Shown here in pieces: positions 1-13,356 of a stretch of 64,000 nucleotides of DNA. Position 1 is the stretch's first letter. Each line of letters opens with the position of its first letter. Under the pieces are notes generated by a model. The model was given only the letters and a program-made list of their open reading frames with translations, did no database searches and was not told the DNA's origin. The DNA comes from Xestospongia muta (Eukaryota > Porifera > Demospongiae > Haplosclerida > Petrosiidae), in NCBI GenBank assembly GCA_963693285.1, contig OY848918.1, forward strand, positions 14,320,263 to 14,384,262, read 5' to 3'. Made by a program: the position numbers and the translations under genes.

Positions 1-3000
1 ATCCTTTTGTTTGTATTAACATTAATGGATTTGAATTCCTTGCATGGGAAGCTTGTTAGGCTGTACTATAATTTATCTATCAATAATAAGCCTTGAAGCT
101 TCTTGCTAGGTTTTTTAGGTATATTTTGAGTATTTTGTAGCTATAGCCTTGTATGAATTTTGAGTATACTGAATACATTGTTATGATTTTGTTTAGAGTA
201 TTGGTTTTTGTTTGCACATTAATGTTGCTGTTATTACTTGTAATCTAAATGTGTCCTTTACAATATAATATGACGTAATTTTGATACAATGTAGTATGAA
301 TTCTAAGTATATTGAATGTGTTGTTAAGATTTAGCTTACTTTATTGTTTTGTTTTTCCCATTTATGTTGCTGTAATTACTTGTCATCTGAATGTGTTGTT
401 TAAAATATAATAGTTGGTAAGTATGATATAATGTAGTATAAATTCTAAGTTTTTGAATTGAATGTTGTTATTTAATATTTATCCTTTTGTTTGTATTAAC
501 ATTAATGGATTTGAATTCCTTGCATGGGAAGCTTGTTAGGCTGTACTATAATTTCTGTATCAGTAATAAGACTTGAAGTTTTTTTTTACTGTATTATGAA
601 TACAATGTATTATGAATTCTAAGTATATTGAATGTGTTGTTGTGATTTAGCTTACTTTATTGTTTTGTTTTTCCCATTTATGTTGCTATTACATGTCATC
701 TGAATGTGTTGTTTAAAATATAATAGGAGGTAAGTGTGATATAATGTAGTATGAATTCTAAGTCTTTTGAATCGATTATTGTTTTTTATTTACCCTATTG
801 TTTGTATTTAGGTTAATGGTTTTGAATGCCTTGCATGGGAGGCTTGTCAGGCTGTACTATAATTTATCTATCAGTATTAAGACTTGAAGTTTTTTATAGG
901 TTTTTCTTTTTAGGTATATTTTGAGCATTTTATAGCTATAGCCTTGTATGATTTTTGAGCATACATATTCTGTTCTTGTGATTTTGTTTACAGTATTGGT
1001 TTTTGTTTGCACATTTATGTTGCTGTTATTAGTTGTAATCTAAATGTGTCCTTTACAATATAATGAGATGTAATTTTGATACAATGTAGTATGAATTCTA
1101 AGTATATTGAATGTGTTGTTAAGATATAGCTTACTTTATTGTTTTGTTTTTCCCATTTATGTTGCTGTAATTACTTGTCATCTGAATGTGTTGTTTAAAA
1201 TATAATAGTTGGTAAGTGTGATATAATGTAGTATGAATTCTAAGTTGTTTGAATTGAATGTTGTCATATAATATTATCCTTTTGTTTGTATTAACATTAA
1301 TGGTTTTGAATGCTTTGCTTGGGAAACTTGTTAGGCTGTACTATAATTTATCTATCAGTAATAAGACTTGAAGTTTTTTGCTAGGTTTTACTTTTTAGAT
1401 ATATTTTGATCATTTTATAGCTATAGCTTTGTATGATTTTGGGCATACTGAATCTGTTGTTGTGATTTTGTTTACAATATTGGTTTTTGTTTGCACATTT
1501 ATGTTTCTGTTATTACTTGTAATGTAAATGTGTCCTTTACAATATAATAAAGTGTAGTTTTGATACAATGTAGCATGAATTCTAAGTATATTGAATGTGT
1601 TGTTGTGATTTTGTTTACTTTTTTTTGTTTTTCTCATTTATGTTGTTGTAACTACTTGTCATCTGAATGTGTTGTTCAAAATATAATAGTGGGTAAGTGT
1701 GATATAATGTAGTATGAATTCTAAGTCTTTTGAACTGAATGTTGTTATTTTATATTTATCCTTTTGTTTGTATTAACGTTAATGGTTTTTAATGCCTTGC
1801 ATGGGAAGCTTTTCAAGCTGTACTATAATTTATTTATCAGTAATAAGACTTGAAGCTTCTTGCTAGGTTTTTTTAGGTATATTTTGAGTATTTTATAGCT
1901 ATAGCCTTGTATGAATTTTGAGCATACTGAATACATTGTTATGATTTTGTTTACAGTATTGGTTTTTGTTTACACATTTATGTTGCTGTTATTACTTGTA
2001 ATCTAAATGTGTCCTTTACAATATAATGAGATGTAATTTTGATACAATGTAGTATGAATTCTAAGTATATTGAATGTGTTGTTGTGATTTAGCTTACTTT
2101 ATTGTTTTGTTTTTCCCATTTATGTTGCTGTGATTACATGTCATCTGAATGTGTTGTTTAAAATATAATAGGAGGTAAGTGTGATATAATGTAGTATGAA
2201 TTCTAAGTCTTTTGAATCAATTATTGTTTTTTATTTACCCTATTGTTTGTATTAATGTTAATGGTTTTTAATGCCTTGCATGGGAAGCTTGTTAGGCTCT
2301 ACTATAATTTATCTATCAGTATTAAGACTTGAAGTTTTTTGATAGGTTTTTCTTTTTAGGTATATTTTGAGCATTTTATAGCTATAGCCTTGTATGATTT
2401 TTGAGCATACATATTCTGTTCTTGTGATTTTGTTTACAGTATTGGTTTTTGTTTGCACATTTATGTTGCTGTTATTAGTTGTAATCTAAATGTGTCCTTT
2501 ACAATATAATATGATGTAATTTTGATACAATGTAGTATGAATTCTAAGTATATTGAATGTGTTGTTAAGATTTAGCTTACTTTATTGTTTTGTTTTTCCC
2601 ATTTATGTTGCTGTGATTACTTGTCATCTGAATGTGTTGTTTAAAATATAATAGTTGGTAAGTGTGATATAATGTAGTATGAATTCTAAGTCTTTTGAAT
2701 CGATTATTGTTTTTTATTTACCCTATTGTTTGTATTTAGGTTAATGGTTTTGAATGCCTTGCATGGGAGGCTTGTCAGGCTGTACTATAATTTATCTATC
2801 AGTATTAAGACTTGAAGTTTTTTGATAGGTTTTTCTTTTTAGGTATATTTTGAGCATTTTATAGCTATAGCCTTGTATGATTTTGAGCATACATATTCTG
2901 TTCTTGTGATTTTGTTTACAGTATTGGTTTTTGTTTGCACATTTATGTTGCTGTTATTAGTTGTAATCTAAATGTGTCCTTTACAATATAATGAGATGTA

Positions 3001-6000
3001 ATTTTGATACAATGTAGTATGAATTCTAAGTATATTGAATGTGTTGTTGTGATTTTGTTTACTTTATTGTTTTGTTTTTCCCATTTATGTTGCTTGATTA
3101 CTTGTCATCTGAATGTGTTGTTTAAAATATAATAGGCGGTAAGTGTGATATAATGTAGTATCAATTCTACGTCTTTTGAATTGAATGTTGTTATTTAATA
3201 TTATCCTTTTGTTTGTATTAACGTTAATGGTTTTGAATGCTTTGCATGGGAAACTTGTTAGGCTGTACTATAATTTATCTATCAGTAATAAGCCTTGAAG
3301 TTTTTTGCTAGGTTCTTTCTTTTTAGATACATTTTGATCATTTTATAGCTATAGCTTTGTATGATTTTGAGCATACTGAATCTGTTGTTGTGATTTTGTT
3401 TACAATATTGGTTTTTGTTTGCACATTTATGTTTCTGTTATTACTTGTAATCTAAATGTGTCCTTTACAATATAATAAAGTGTAGTTTTGATACAATGTA
3501 GTATGAATTCTAAGTATATTGAATGTGTTGTTGTGATTTTGTTTACTTAATTGTTATTTTTCCCATTTATGTTGTTGTAACTACTTGTCATCTGAATGTA
3601 TTGTTTAAAATATAATAGTGGGTAAGTGTGATATAATGTAGTATGAATTCTAAGTTTTTTGAATTGAATGTTGTTATTTAATATTTATCCTTTTGTTTGT
3701 ATTAACATTAATGGATTTGAATTCCTTGCATGGGAAGCTTGTTAGGCTGTACTATAATTTATCTATCAATAATAAGCCTTGACGTTTTTTGCTAGGTTTT
3801 TTCTTTTTAGATATATTTTGATCATTTTATAGCTATAGCTTTGTATGATTTTGAGCATACTGAATCTGTTGTTGTGATTTTGTTTACAATATTGGTTTTT
3901 GTTTGCACATTTATGTTTCTGTTATTACTTGTAATCTAAATGTGTCCTTTGCAATATAATATGATGTAATTTTGATACAATGTAGTATGAATTCTAAGTA
4001 TATTGAATGTGTTGTTGCGATTTTGTTTACTTTATAGTTTTGTTTTTCCCATTTATGTTGCTGTGATTACTTCTCACCTGAATGTGTTGTTTAAAATATA
4101 ATAGGCGGTAAGTGTGATATAATGTAGTATCAATTCTAAGTCTTTTGAATTGAATGTTGTTATTTAATATTATCCTTTTGTTTGTATTACCATTAATGGT
4201 TTTGAATGCTTTGCATGTGAAACCTGTTAGGCTGTACTATAATTTATCTATCAGTAATAAGCCTTGAAGTTTTTTGCTAGGTTTTTTCTTTTTAGATATA
4301 TTTTGATCATTTTATAGCTATAGCTTTGTATGATTTTGAGCATACTGAATCTGTTGTTGTGATTTTGTTTACAATATTGGTTTTTGTTTGCACATTTATG
4401 TTTCTGTTATTAGTTGTAATCTAAATGTGTCCTTTACAATATAATATGATGTAATTTTGATACAATGTAGTATGAATTCTAAGTATATTGAATGTGTTGT
4501 TGCGATTTTGTTTACTTTATAGTTTTGTTTTTCCCATTTATGTTGCTGTGATTACTTCTCACCTGAATATGTTGTTTAAAATATAATAGTCGGTAAGTGT
4601 GATATAATGTAGTATGGATTCTAAGTCTTTTGAATTGAATGTTGTTATTTAATATTTATCCTTTTGTTTGTATTAACATTAATGGATTTGAATTTCTTGC
4701 ATGGGAAGCTTGTTAGGCTGTACTATAATTTATCTATCAATAATAAGCCTTGAAGTTTTTTACTAGGTTTTTTCTTTTTAGATATATTTTGATCATTTTA
4801 TAGCTATAGCTTTGTATGATTTTGAGCATACTGAATCTGTTGTTGTGATTTTGTTTACAATATTGGTTTTTATTTGCACATTTATGTTTCTGTTATTACT
4901 TGTAATCTAAATGTGTCCTTTACAATATAATAAAGTGTAATTTTGATACAATGTAGTATGAATTCTAAGTATATTGAATGTGTTGTTGTGATTTTGTTTA
5001 CTTTTTTTGTTTTCCCATTTATGTTGCTTTAACTTGTCATCTGAATGTGTTGTTCAAAATATAATAGCGGGTAAGTGTGATATAATGTAGTATGAATTCT
5101 AAGTCTTTTGAACTGAATGTTGTTATTTTATATTTATCCTTTTGTTTGTATTAACGTTAATTGTTTTTAATGCCTTGCATGGGAAGCTTGTTAGGCTGTA
5201 CTATAATTTATCTATCAATAATAAGACTTGAAGTTTTTTACTAGGTTTTTTCTTTTTAGATATATTTTGATCATTTTATAGCTTTATCCTTGTATGATTT
5301 TTAGAGCATACTGAATGTGTTGTTGTGATTTTGTTTACAATATTGGTTTTTGTTTGCACATTTATGTTTCTGTTATTACTTGTAATCTAAATGTGTCCTT
5401 TACAATATGATAGGATGTAATTTTGTTACAATGTAGTATGAATTCTAAGTATATTGAATGTGTTGTTGTGATTTTGTTTACTTTTTTTGTTTTTCCCATT
5501 TATGTTGCTTTAACTACTTGTCATCTGAATGTGTTGTTCAAAATATAATAGCGGGTAAGTGTGATATAATGTAGTATGAATTTTAAGTCTTTTGAACTGA
5601 ATGTTGTTATTTTATATTTATCCTTTTGTTTGTATTAACGTTAATTGTTTTTAATGCCTTGCATGGGAAGCTTTTCAAGCTGTACTATAATTTATCTATC
5701 AGTAATAAGACTTGAAGCTTCTTGCTAGGTTTTTTTAGGTATATTTTGAGTATTTTATAGCTATAGCCTTGTATGAATTTTGAGCATACTGAATACATTG
5801 TTATGATTTTGTTTACAGTATTGGTTTTTGTTTACACATTAATGTTGCTGTTATTACTTGTAATCTAAATGTGTCCTTTACAATATGATAGGATGTAATT
5901 TTGATACAATGTATTATGAATTCTAAGTATATTGAATGTGTTGTTGTGATTTAGCTTACTTTATTGTTTTGTTTTTCCCATTTATGTTGCTATTACATGT

Positions 6001-9000
6001 CATCTGAATGTGTTGTTTAAAATATAATAGGAGGTAAGTGTGATATAATGTAGTATGAATTCTAAGTCTTTTGAATCGATTATTGTTTTTTATTTACCCT
6101 ATTGTTTGTATTAACGTTAATGGCCTTGCATGGGAGGCTTGTCAGGCTGTACTATAATTTATCTATCAGTATTAAGACTTGAAGTTTTTTGATAGGTTTT
6201 TCTTTTTAGGTATATTTTGATCATTTTATAGCTATAGCCTTGTATGATTTTTGAGCATACATATTCTGTTGTTGTGATTTTGTTTGATCATTTATGTTGC
6301 TGTTATTAGTTGTAATCTAAATGTGTCCTTTACAATATAATATGATGTAATTTTGATACAATGTAGTATGAATTCTAAGTATATTGAATGTGTTGTTAAG
6401 ATTTAGCTTACTTTATTGTTTTGTTTTTCCCATTTATGTTGCTGTGATTACTTGTCATCTGAATGTGTTGTTTAAAATATAATAGGCGGTAAGTGTGATA
6501 TAATGTAGTATGAATTTTAAGTCTTTTGAATCGATTATTGTTTTTTATTTACCCTATTGTTAGTATTTAGGTTAATGGTTTTGAATGCCTTGCATGGGAA
6601 GCTTGTCAGGCTGTACTATAATTTATCTATCAGTATTAAGACTTGAATTTTTTTTGATAGGTTTTTTTTAGGTATATTTAGAGCATTTTATAGCTATAGC
6701 CTTGTATGATTTTTGAGCATACATATTTTGTTGTTGTGATTTTGTTTACAGTATTGGTTTTTGTTTGCACATTTATGTTGCTGTTATTACTTGTAATCTA
6801 AATGTGTCTTTTACAATGTAATGAGATGTAATTTTGATACAATGTAGTATGAATTCTAAGTATATTGAATGTGTTGTTGTGATTTTGTTTACTTTATTGT
6901 TTTGTTTTTCCCATTTATTTTGCTCGATTACTTGTCATCTGAATGTGTTGTTTAAAATATAATAGGCGGTAAGTATGATATAATGTAGTATCAATTCTAA
7001 GTCTTTTGAATTGAATGTTGTTATTTAATATTATCCTTTTGTTTGTATTAACATTAATGGTTTTGAATGCTTTGCATGGGAAACTTGTTAGGCTGTACTA
7101 TAATTTATCTATCAGTAATAAGCCTTGAAGTTTTTGCTAGGTTTTTTCTTTTTAGATATATTTTGATCATTTTATAGCTATAGCTTTGTATGATTTTGAG
7201 CATACTGAATCTGTTGTTGTGATTTTGTTTACAATATTGGTTTTTGTTTGCACATTTATGTTTCTGTTATTACTTGTAATCTAAATGTGTCCTTTACAAT
7301 ATAATAAAGTGTAGTTTTGATACAATGTAGTATGAATTCTAAGTATATTGAATGTGTTGTTGTGATTTTGTTTACTTTTTTTGTTTTTCCCATTTATGTT
7401 GCTTTAACTACTTGTCATCTGAATGTGTTGTTCAAAATATAATAGCGGGTAAGTGTGATATAATGTAGTATGAATTCTAAATCTTTTGAACTGAATGTTG
7501 TTATTTTATATTTATCCTTTTGTTTGTATTAACGTTAATTGTTTTTAATGCCTTGCATGGGAAGCTTTTCAAGCTGTACTATAATTTATCTATCAGTAAT
7601 AAGACTTGAAGCTTCTTGCTAGGTTTTTTTAGGTATATTTTGAGTATTTTATAGCTATAGCCTTGTATGAATTTTGAGCATACTGAATAAATTGTTATGA
7701 TTTTGTTTACAGTATTGGTTTTTGTTTACACATTAATGTTGCTGTTATTACTTGTAATCTAAATGTGTCCTTTACAATATAATATGATGTAGTTTTGATA
7801 CAATGTAGTTTGAATTCTAAGTATATTGAATGTGTTGTTGTAATTTAGCTTACTTTATTGTTTTGTTTTTCCCATTTATGTTGCTGTGATTACTTGTCAT
7901 CTGAATGTGTTGTTTAAAATATAATAGTTGGTAAGTGTGATATAATGTAGTATGAATTCTAAGTCTTTTGAATTGATTATTGTTTTTTATTTACCCTATT
8001 GTTTGTATTTAGGTTAATGGTTTTGAATGCCTTGCATGGGAGGCTTGTCAGGCTGTACTATAATTTATCTATCAGTAATAAGACTTGAAGTTTTTTGATA
8101 GGTTTTTCTTTTTAGGTATATTTTGAGCATTTTATAGCTATAGCCTTGTATGATTTTGAGCATACATATTCTGTTCTTGTGATTTTGTTTACAATATTGG
8201 TTTTTGTTTGCACATTTATGTTGCTGTTATTAGTTGTAATCTAAATGTGTCCTTTACAATATAATGAGATGTAATTTTTATACAATGTAGTATGAATTCT
8301 AATTATATTGAATGTGTTGTTGTGATTTTGTTTACTTTATTGTTTTGTTTTTCCCATTTATGTTGCTTGATTACTTGTCATCTGAATGTGTTGTTTAAAA
8401 TATAATAGGCGGTAAGTGTGATATAATGTAGTATCAATTCTAAGTCTTTTGAATTGAATGTTGTTATTTAATATTATCCTTTTGTTTGTATTAACATTAA
8501 TGGTTTTGAATGCTTTGCATGGGAAACTTGTTAGGCTGTACTATAATTTATCTATCAGTAATAAGCCTTGAAGTTTTTTGCTAGGTTTTTTCTTTTTAGA
8601 TATATTTTGATCATTTTATAGCTATAGCTTTGTATGATTTTGAGCATACTGAATCTGTTGTTGTGATTTTGTTTACAATATTGGTTTTTGTTTGCACATT
8701 TATGTTTCTGTTATTACTTGTAATCTAAATGTGTCCTTTACAATATAATAAAGTGTAGTTTTGATACAATCTAGTGTGAATTCTAAGTATATTGAATGTG
8801 TTGTTGTGATTTTGTTTACTTTTTTTTGTTTTTCCCATTTATGTTGCTTTAACTATTTGTCATCTGAATGTGTTGTTCAAAATATAATAGGAGGTAAGTG
8901 TGATATAATGTAGTATGAATTCTAAGTCTTTTGAACTGAATGTTGTTATTTTATATTTATCCTTTTGTTTGTATTAACGTTAATTGTTTTTAATGCCTTG

Positions 9001-12000
9001 CATGGGAAGCTTTTCAAGCTGTACTATAATTTATCTATCAGTAATAAGACTTGAAGCTTCTTGCTAGGTTTTTTTAGGTATATTTTGAGTATTTTATAGC
9101 TATAGCCTTGTATGAATTTTGAGCATACTGAATACATTGTTATGATTTTGTTTACAGTATTGGTTTTTGTTTACACATTAATGTTGCTGTTATTACTTGT
9201 AATCTAAATGTGTCCTTTACAATATAATATGATGTAGTTTTGATACAATGTAGTTTGAATTCTAAGTATATTGAATGTGTTGTTGTAATTTAGCTTACTT
9301 TATTGTTTTGTTTTTCCCATTTATGTTGCTGTGATTACATGTCATCTGAATGTGTTGTTTAAAATATAATAGTTGGTAAGTGTGATATAATGTAGTATGA
9401 ATTCTAAGTCTTTTGAATCGATTATTGTTTTTTATTTACCCTATTGTTTGTATTTAGGTTAATGGTTTTGAATGCCTTGCATGGGAGGCTTGTCAGGCTG
9501 TACTATAATTTATCTATCAGTATTAAGACTTGAAGTTTTTTGATAGGTTTTTCTTTTTAGGTATATTTTGAGCATTTTATAGCTATAGCCTTGTATGATT
9601 TTTGAGCATACTGAATCTGTTGTTGTGATTTTGTTTACAATATTGGTTTTTGTTTGCACATTTATGTTGCTGTTATTAGTTGTAATCTAAATGTGTCCTT
9701 TACAATATAATGAGATGTAATTTTGATACAATGTAGTATGAATTCTAAGTATATTGAATGTGTTGTTGTGATTTTGTTTACTTTATTGTTATTTTTCCCA
9801 TTTATGTTGCTGTGACTACTTGTCATCTGAATGTGTTGTTCAAAATATAATAGGAAGTAAGTGTGATATAATGTAGTATGAATTCTAAGTTTTTTGAATT
9901 GAATGTTGTTATTTTATATTTATCCTTTTGTTTGTATTAACATTAATGGATTTGAATTCCTTGCTTGGGAAGCTTGTTAGGCTGTACTATAATTTATGTA
10001 TCAGTAATAAGACTTGAAGTTTTTTTACTAGGTTTTTTCTTTTTAGATATATTTTGATCATTTTATAGGTATAGCTTTATATAATTTTTGAGCATACTGA
10101 ATTTGTTGTTGTGATTTTGTTTAGAGTATTGGTTTTTGTTTGCACATTTTTGTTGCTGTTATTACTTGTCATGTAAATGTGTCCTTTACAATATAATAAG
10201 ATGTAATTTTGATACAATGTAGTATGAATTATAAGTATATTGAATGTGTTGTTGTGATTTTGTTTACTTAATTGTTATTTTTCTCATTTATGTTGCTGTG
10301 ACTACTTGTCATCTGAATGTGTTGTTCAAAATATAATAGCGGGTAAGTGTGATATAATGTAGTATGAATTCTAAGTCTTTTGAACTGAATGTTGTTATTT
10401 TATATTTATCCTTTTGTTTGTATTAACGTTAATGGTTTTTAATGCCTTGCATGGGAAACTTGTCAGGCTGTACTATAATTTATCGATCAATAATAAGACT
10501 TGAAGTTTTTGCTAGGTTTTTTTTCTTTTTAGATATATTTTGATCATTTTATAGCTATAGCCTTGTATGATTTTTGAGCATACTGAATGTGTTGTTGCGA
10601 TTTTGTTTACTTTATAGTTTTGTTTTTCCCATTTATGTTGCTGTGATTACTTCTCACCTGAATGTGTTGTTTAAAATATAATAGTCGGTAAGTGTGATAT
10701 AATGTAGTATCAATTCTAAGACTTTTGAATTGAATGTTGTTATTTAATATTTATCCTTTTGTTTGTGTTAACATTAATGGATTTGAATTCCTTGCATGGG
10801 AAGCTTGTTAGGCTGTACTATAATTTATCTATCAGTAATAAGCCTTGAAGTTTTTTACTAGGTTTTTTCTTTTTAGATATATTTTGATCATTTTATAGCT
10901 ATAGCTTTGTATGATTTTGAGCATACTGAATCTGTTGTTGTGATTTTGTTTACAATATTGGTTTTTGTTTGCACATTTATGTTTCTGTTATTACTTGTAA
11001 TCTAAATGTGTCTTTTACAATATAATAAAGTGTAATTTTGATACAATGTAGTATGAATTCTAAGTATATTGAATGTGTTGTTGTGATTTTGTTTACTTTT
11101 TTTTGTTTTTCCCATTTATGTTGCTTTAACTACTTGTCATCTGAATGTGTTGTTTAAAATATAATAGCGGGTAAGTGTGATATAATGTAGTATGAATTCT
11201 AAGTCTTTTGAACTGAATGTTGTTATTTTATATTTATCCTTTTGTTTGTATTAACGTTAATGGTTTTTAATGCCTTGCATGGGAAGCTTGTTAGGCTGTA
11301 CTATAATTTATCTATCAGTAATTAGACTTGAAGTTTTTTACTAGGTTTTTTCTTTTTAGATATATTTTGATCATTTTATAGCTTTATCCTTGTATGATTT
11401 TTAGAGCATACTGAATGTGTTGTTGTGATTTTGCTTACTTTATTGTTTTGTTTTTCCCATTTATGTTGCCGTGATTACTTGTCATCTGAATGTGCTGTTT
11501 AAAATATAATAGTCGGTAAGTGTGATATAATGTAGTATGAATTCTAAGTCTTTAAACTTAATGTTGTTATTTAATATTTATCCTCTTGTTTCTATTAACG
11601 TTAATGGTTTTTAATGCCTTGCATGGGAAGCTTGTTAGGGTGTACTATAATTTATCTATCAGTAATAAGATTTGAAGTTTTTTTCTAGGTTTTTCTTTTT
11701 AGATATATTTTGATCATTTTATAGCTATAACCTTGTATGATTTTTTAGCATACTGAATGTGTTGTTGTTATTATGATTACAGTTTTTTTCTTGTTTGCAC
11801 ATTTATGTTGCTGTTATTATACTTGTAATCTAAATATGACCTTTACAATGTAATAGGATGTAATTTTGATACAATGTAGTATGAATTCTAAGCATATTAA
11901 ATATATTATTGTGATTTTGTTTACTCTATTGTTTTGTTTTTTACATTTATGTTTCTGTGACTACTTGTCATCTGAATTTGTTGTTTAAAACATAATAGGA

Positions 12001-12528
12001 GGTAAGTGTGACATAATGTAATATGAATTCTAATTTTTTTGAATTGAATGTTCTTATTTAATATTTACCTTTTTGTTTGTATTAATGTTAATGGTTTTGA
12101 ATGTCTTGCATGGGAAGCTTGTCAAGCTGTACTATAATTTATCTATCAGTAATAAGACTTGAAGCTTCTTGGTAGGTTTTCCTTTTTTTAGGTATACTTT
12201 TATTGCTGTTATTACTTGTCATCTAAATGTGTCCTTTACAATATAATAGGATGTAACTTTGATACAATGTAGTATGAATTCTAAGTATATTGAATGTGTT
12301 GTTGTGATTTTGTTTACTTTATTGTTTGTTTTTCACATTTATGTTGCTGTGATTACTTATCATCTGAATGTATTGTTTTAAATATAATAGTTTGTAAGTG
12401 CGATATAATGTGGTATGAATTATAAATCTTTTGAATTGAACGTTTTTATTTTATTTACCCTTTTGTTTGTATTAATGTTAATGGTTATTAGTGCCTAGCA
12501 TGGGAAGCTTTTCAGGCTGTACTATAAT
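1..12528. repeat. Higher-order satellite array (about 480-bp units, 28 copies seen)
   Basis: The whole stretch is tandem repeats. The block ending in ggctgtactataattta recurs about every 480 bp, near 59, 539, 851, 1333, 1818, 2297, 2778, 3261, 3745, 4230 and on to 12518: 28 copies by eye. Each unit contains three related sub-monomers spaced about 143, 142 and 197 bp, each carrying a version of gtatgaattctaagtatatt. Units also fall into variants (tttaccctattg type, gaatgctttgcatggg type, gaagcttttcaag type) that recur in fixed order every 1440-1450 bp, as at 7022/8472, 7512/8955 and 7985/9425. Some units are internally deleted (about 590, 6260, 10590, 11420), and units beyond about 11.4 kb are more diverged. 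The array runs off the left edge. Short open frames inside it are not genes. Confidence 0.97.
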
Positions 12529-13356
12529 CGTTTTGGTTTGTGTGATATCTATGTTTATCCAATTTTATCATTGTATGCAATTTTTTAAGACCAAGAAATG
12601 ACAATGAACTGCATCTTTTAATTACATATTCCTATAGCTCCCAATGAATTAACACTAATTGTGAGTGTAAGGACATTAGTTGTTTCTTAGAATGCTTAAA
12701 GCTTCTTACCAGCTTGTTTCTCTACCTATGGTTTTATCATTTTAGAGCTATAGTCTTCCATAGACACTGTGGGTAATTATGCAATGTAGCATTTACAAAA
12801 CGTTAACTTCTATTACTAAATTGTTTGTTGTGCATCCTAAAAATGATATTGATTAAGTTACTACCAAGAAAAATAATTATCTTGTTAGCTTGTAGTTGTG
12901 GAAGATGTTAACCTTGTACAATTAGTTTAATATAAATGGGTACATATTGAGTGCTTTTTGTACTTGTTTTATGGTAAGAGTTTGTAGCATTGACAAGTGT
13001 TGTACATACATTCTGTCATAATTGTAAAGTGAGCCATTTGCTAAATGTATTTTTATCAAAAAAATGAATAAGTATTTGTTACTAGCCTTTTTGGAAATAT
13101 GTAAGGGAATTGTTAGCTCTTCCTATGTGCTACTAAAAATATTTTTTAAATTAGTGTCACAGACTAATGTGAAGTGTCAAATTTTACTTGTAACATAATG
13201 TTTTGTCAATTGTTGAGAGTAATTTAACTTATTTTTTGACTAGGTATAATGTTTTCTAGGTTTGTAATGTTATTACTGTACTCATATAGGTAATGTACTG
13301 ATGTTATGATATATTCTCTTGGTTCATGTTAATGTGGTTAATTATAATATATTTAG
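12529..13356. other. AT-rich spacer between satellite and first recognised ankyrin exon
   Basis: No convincing exon is seen. At about 12690-12760 the sequence still resembles the satellite block around cattttatagctatagc, so this may be an eroded array edge. It ends in a good 3' splice site (tatatttag) for the exon at 13357. Whether it is intron or contains an unseen first exon cannot be decided here. Confidence 0.5.

Noticed and set aside
1410..1637. Minus-strand open frame in the satellite
   Set aside because: It lies entirely within repeated units and is broken in the other copies; no domain.
1..12528. CRISPR-like regular repeats
   Set aside because: Units are about 480 bp with no short repeat/unique spacer pattern, in a eukaryotic context.
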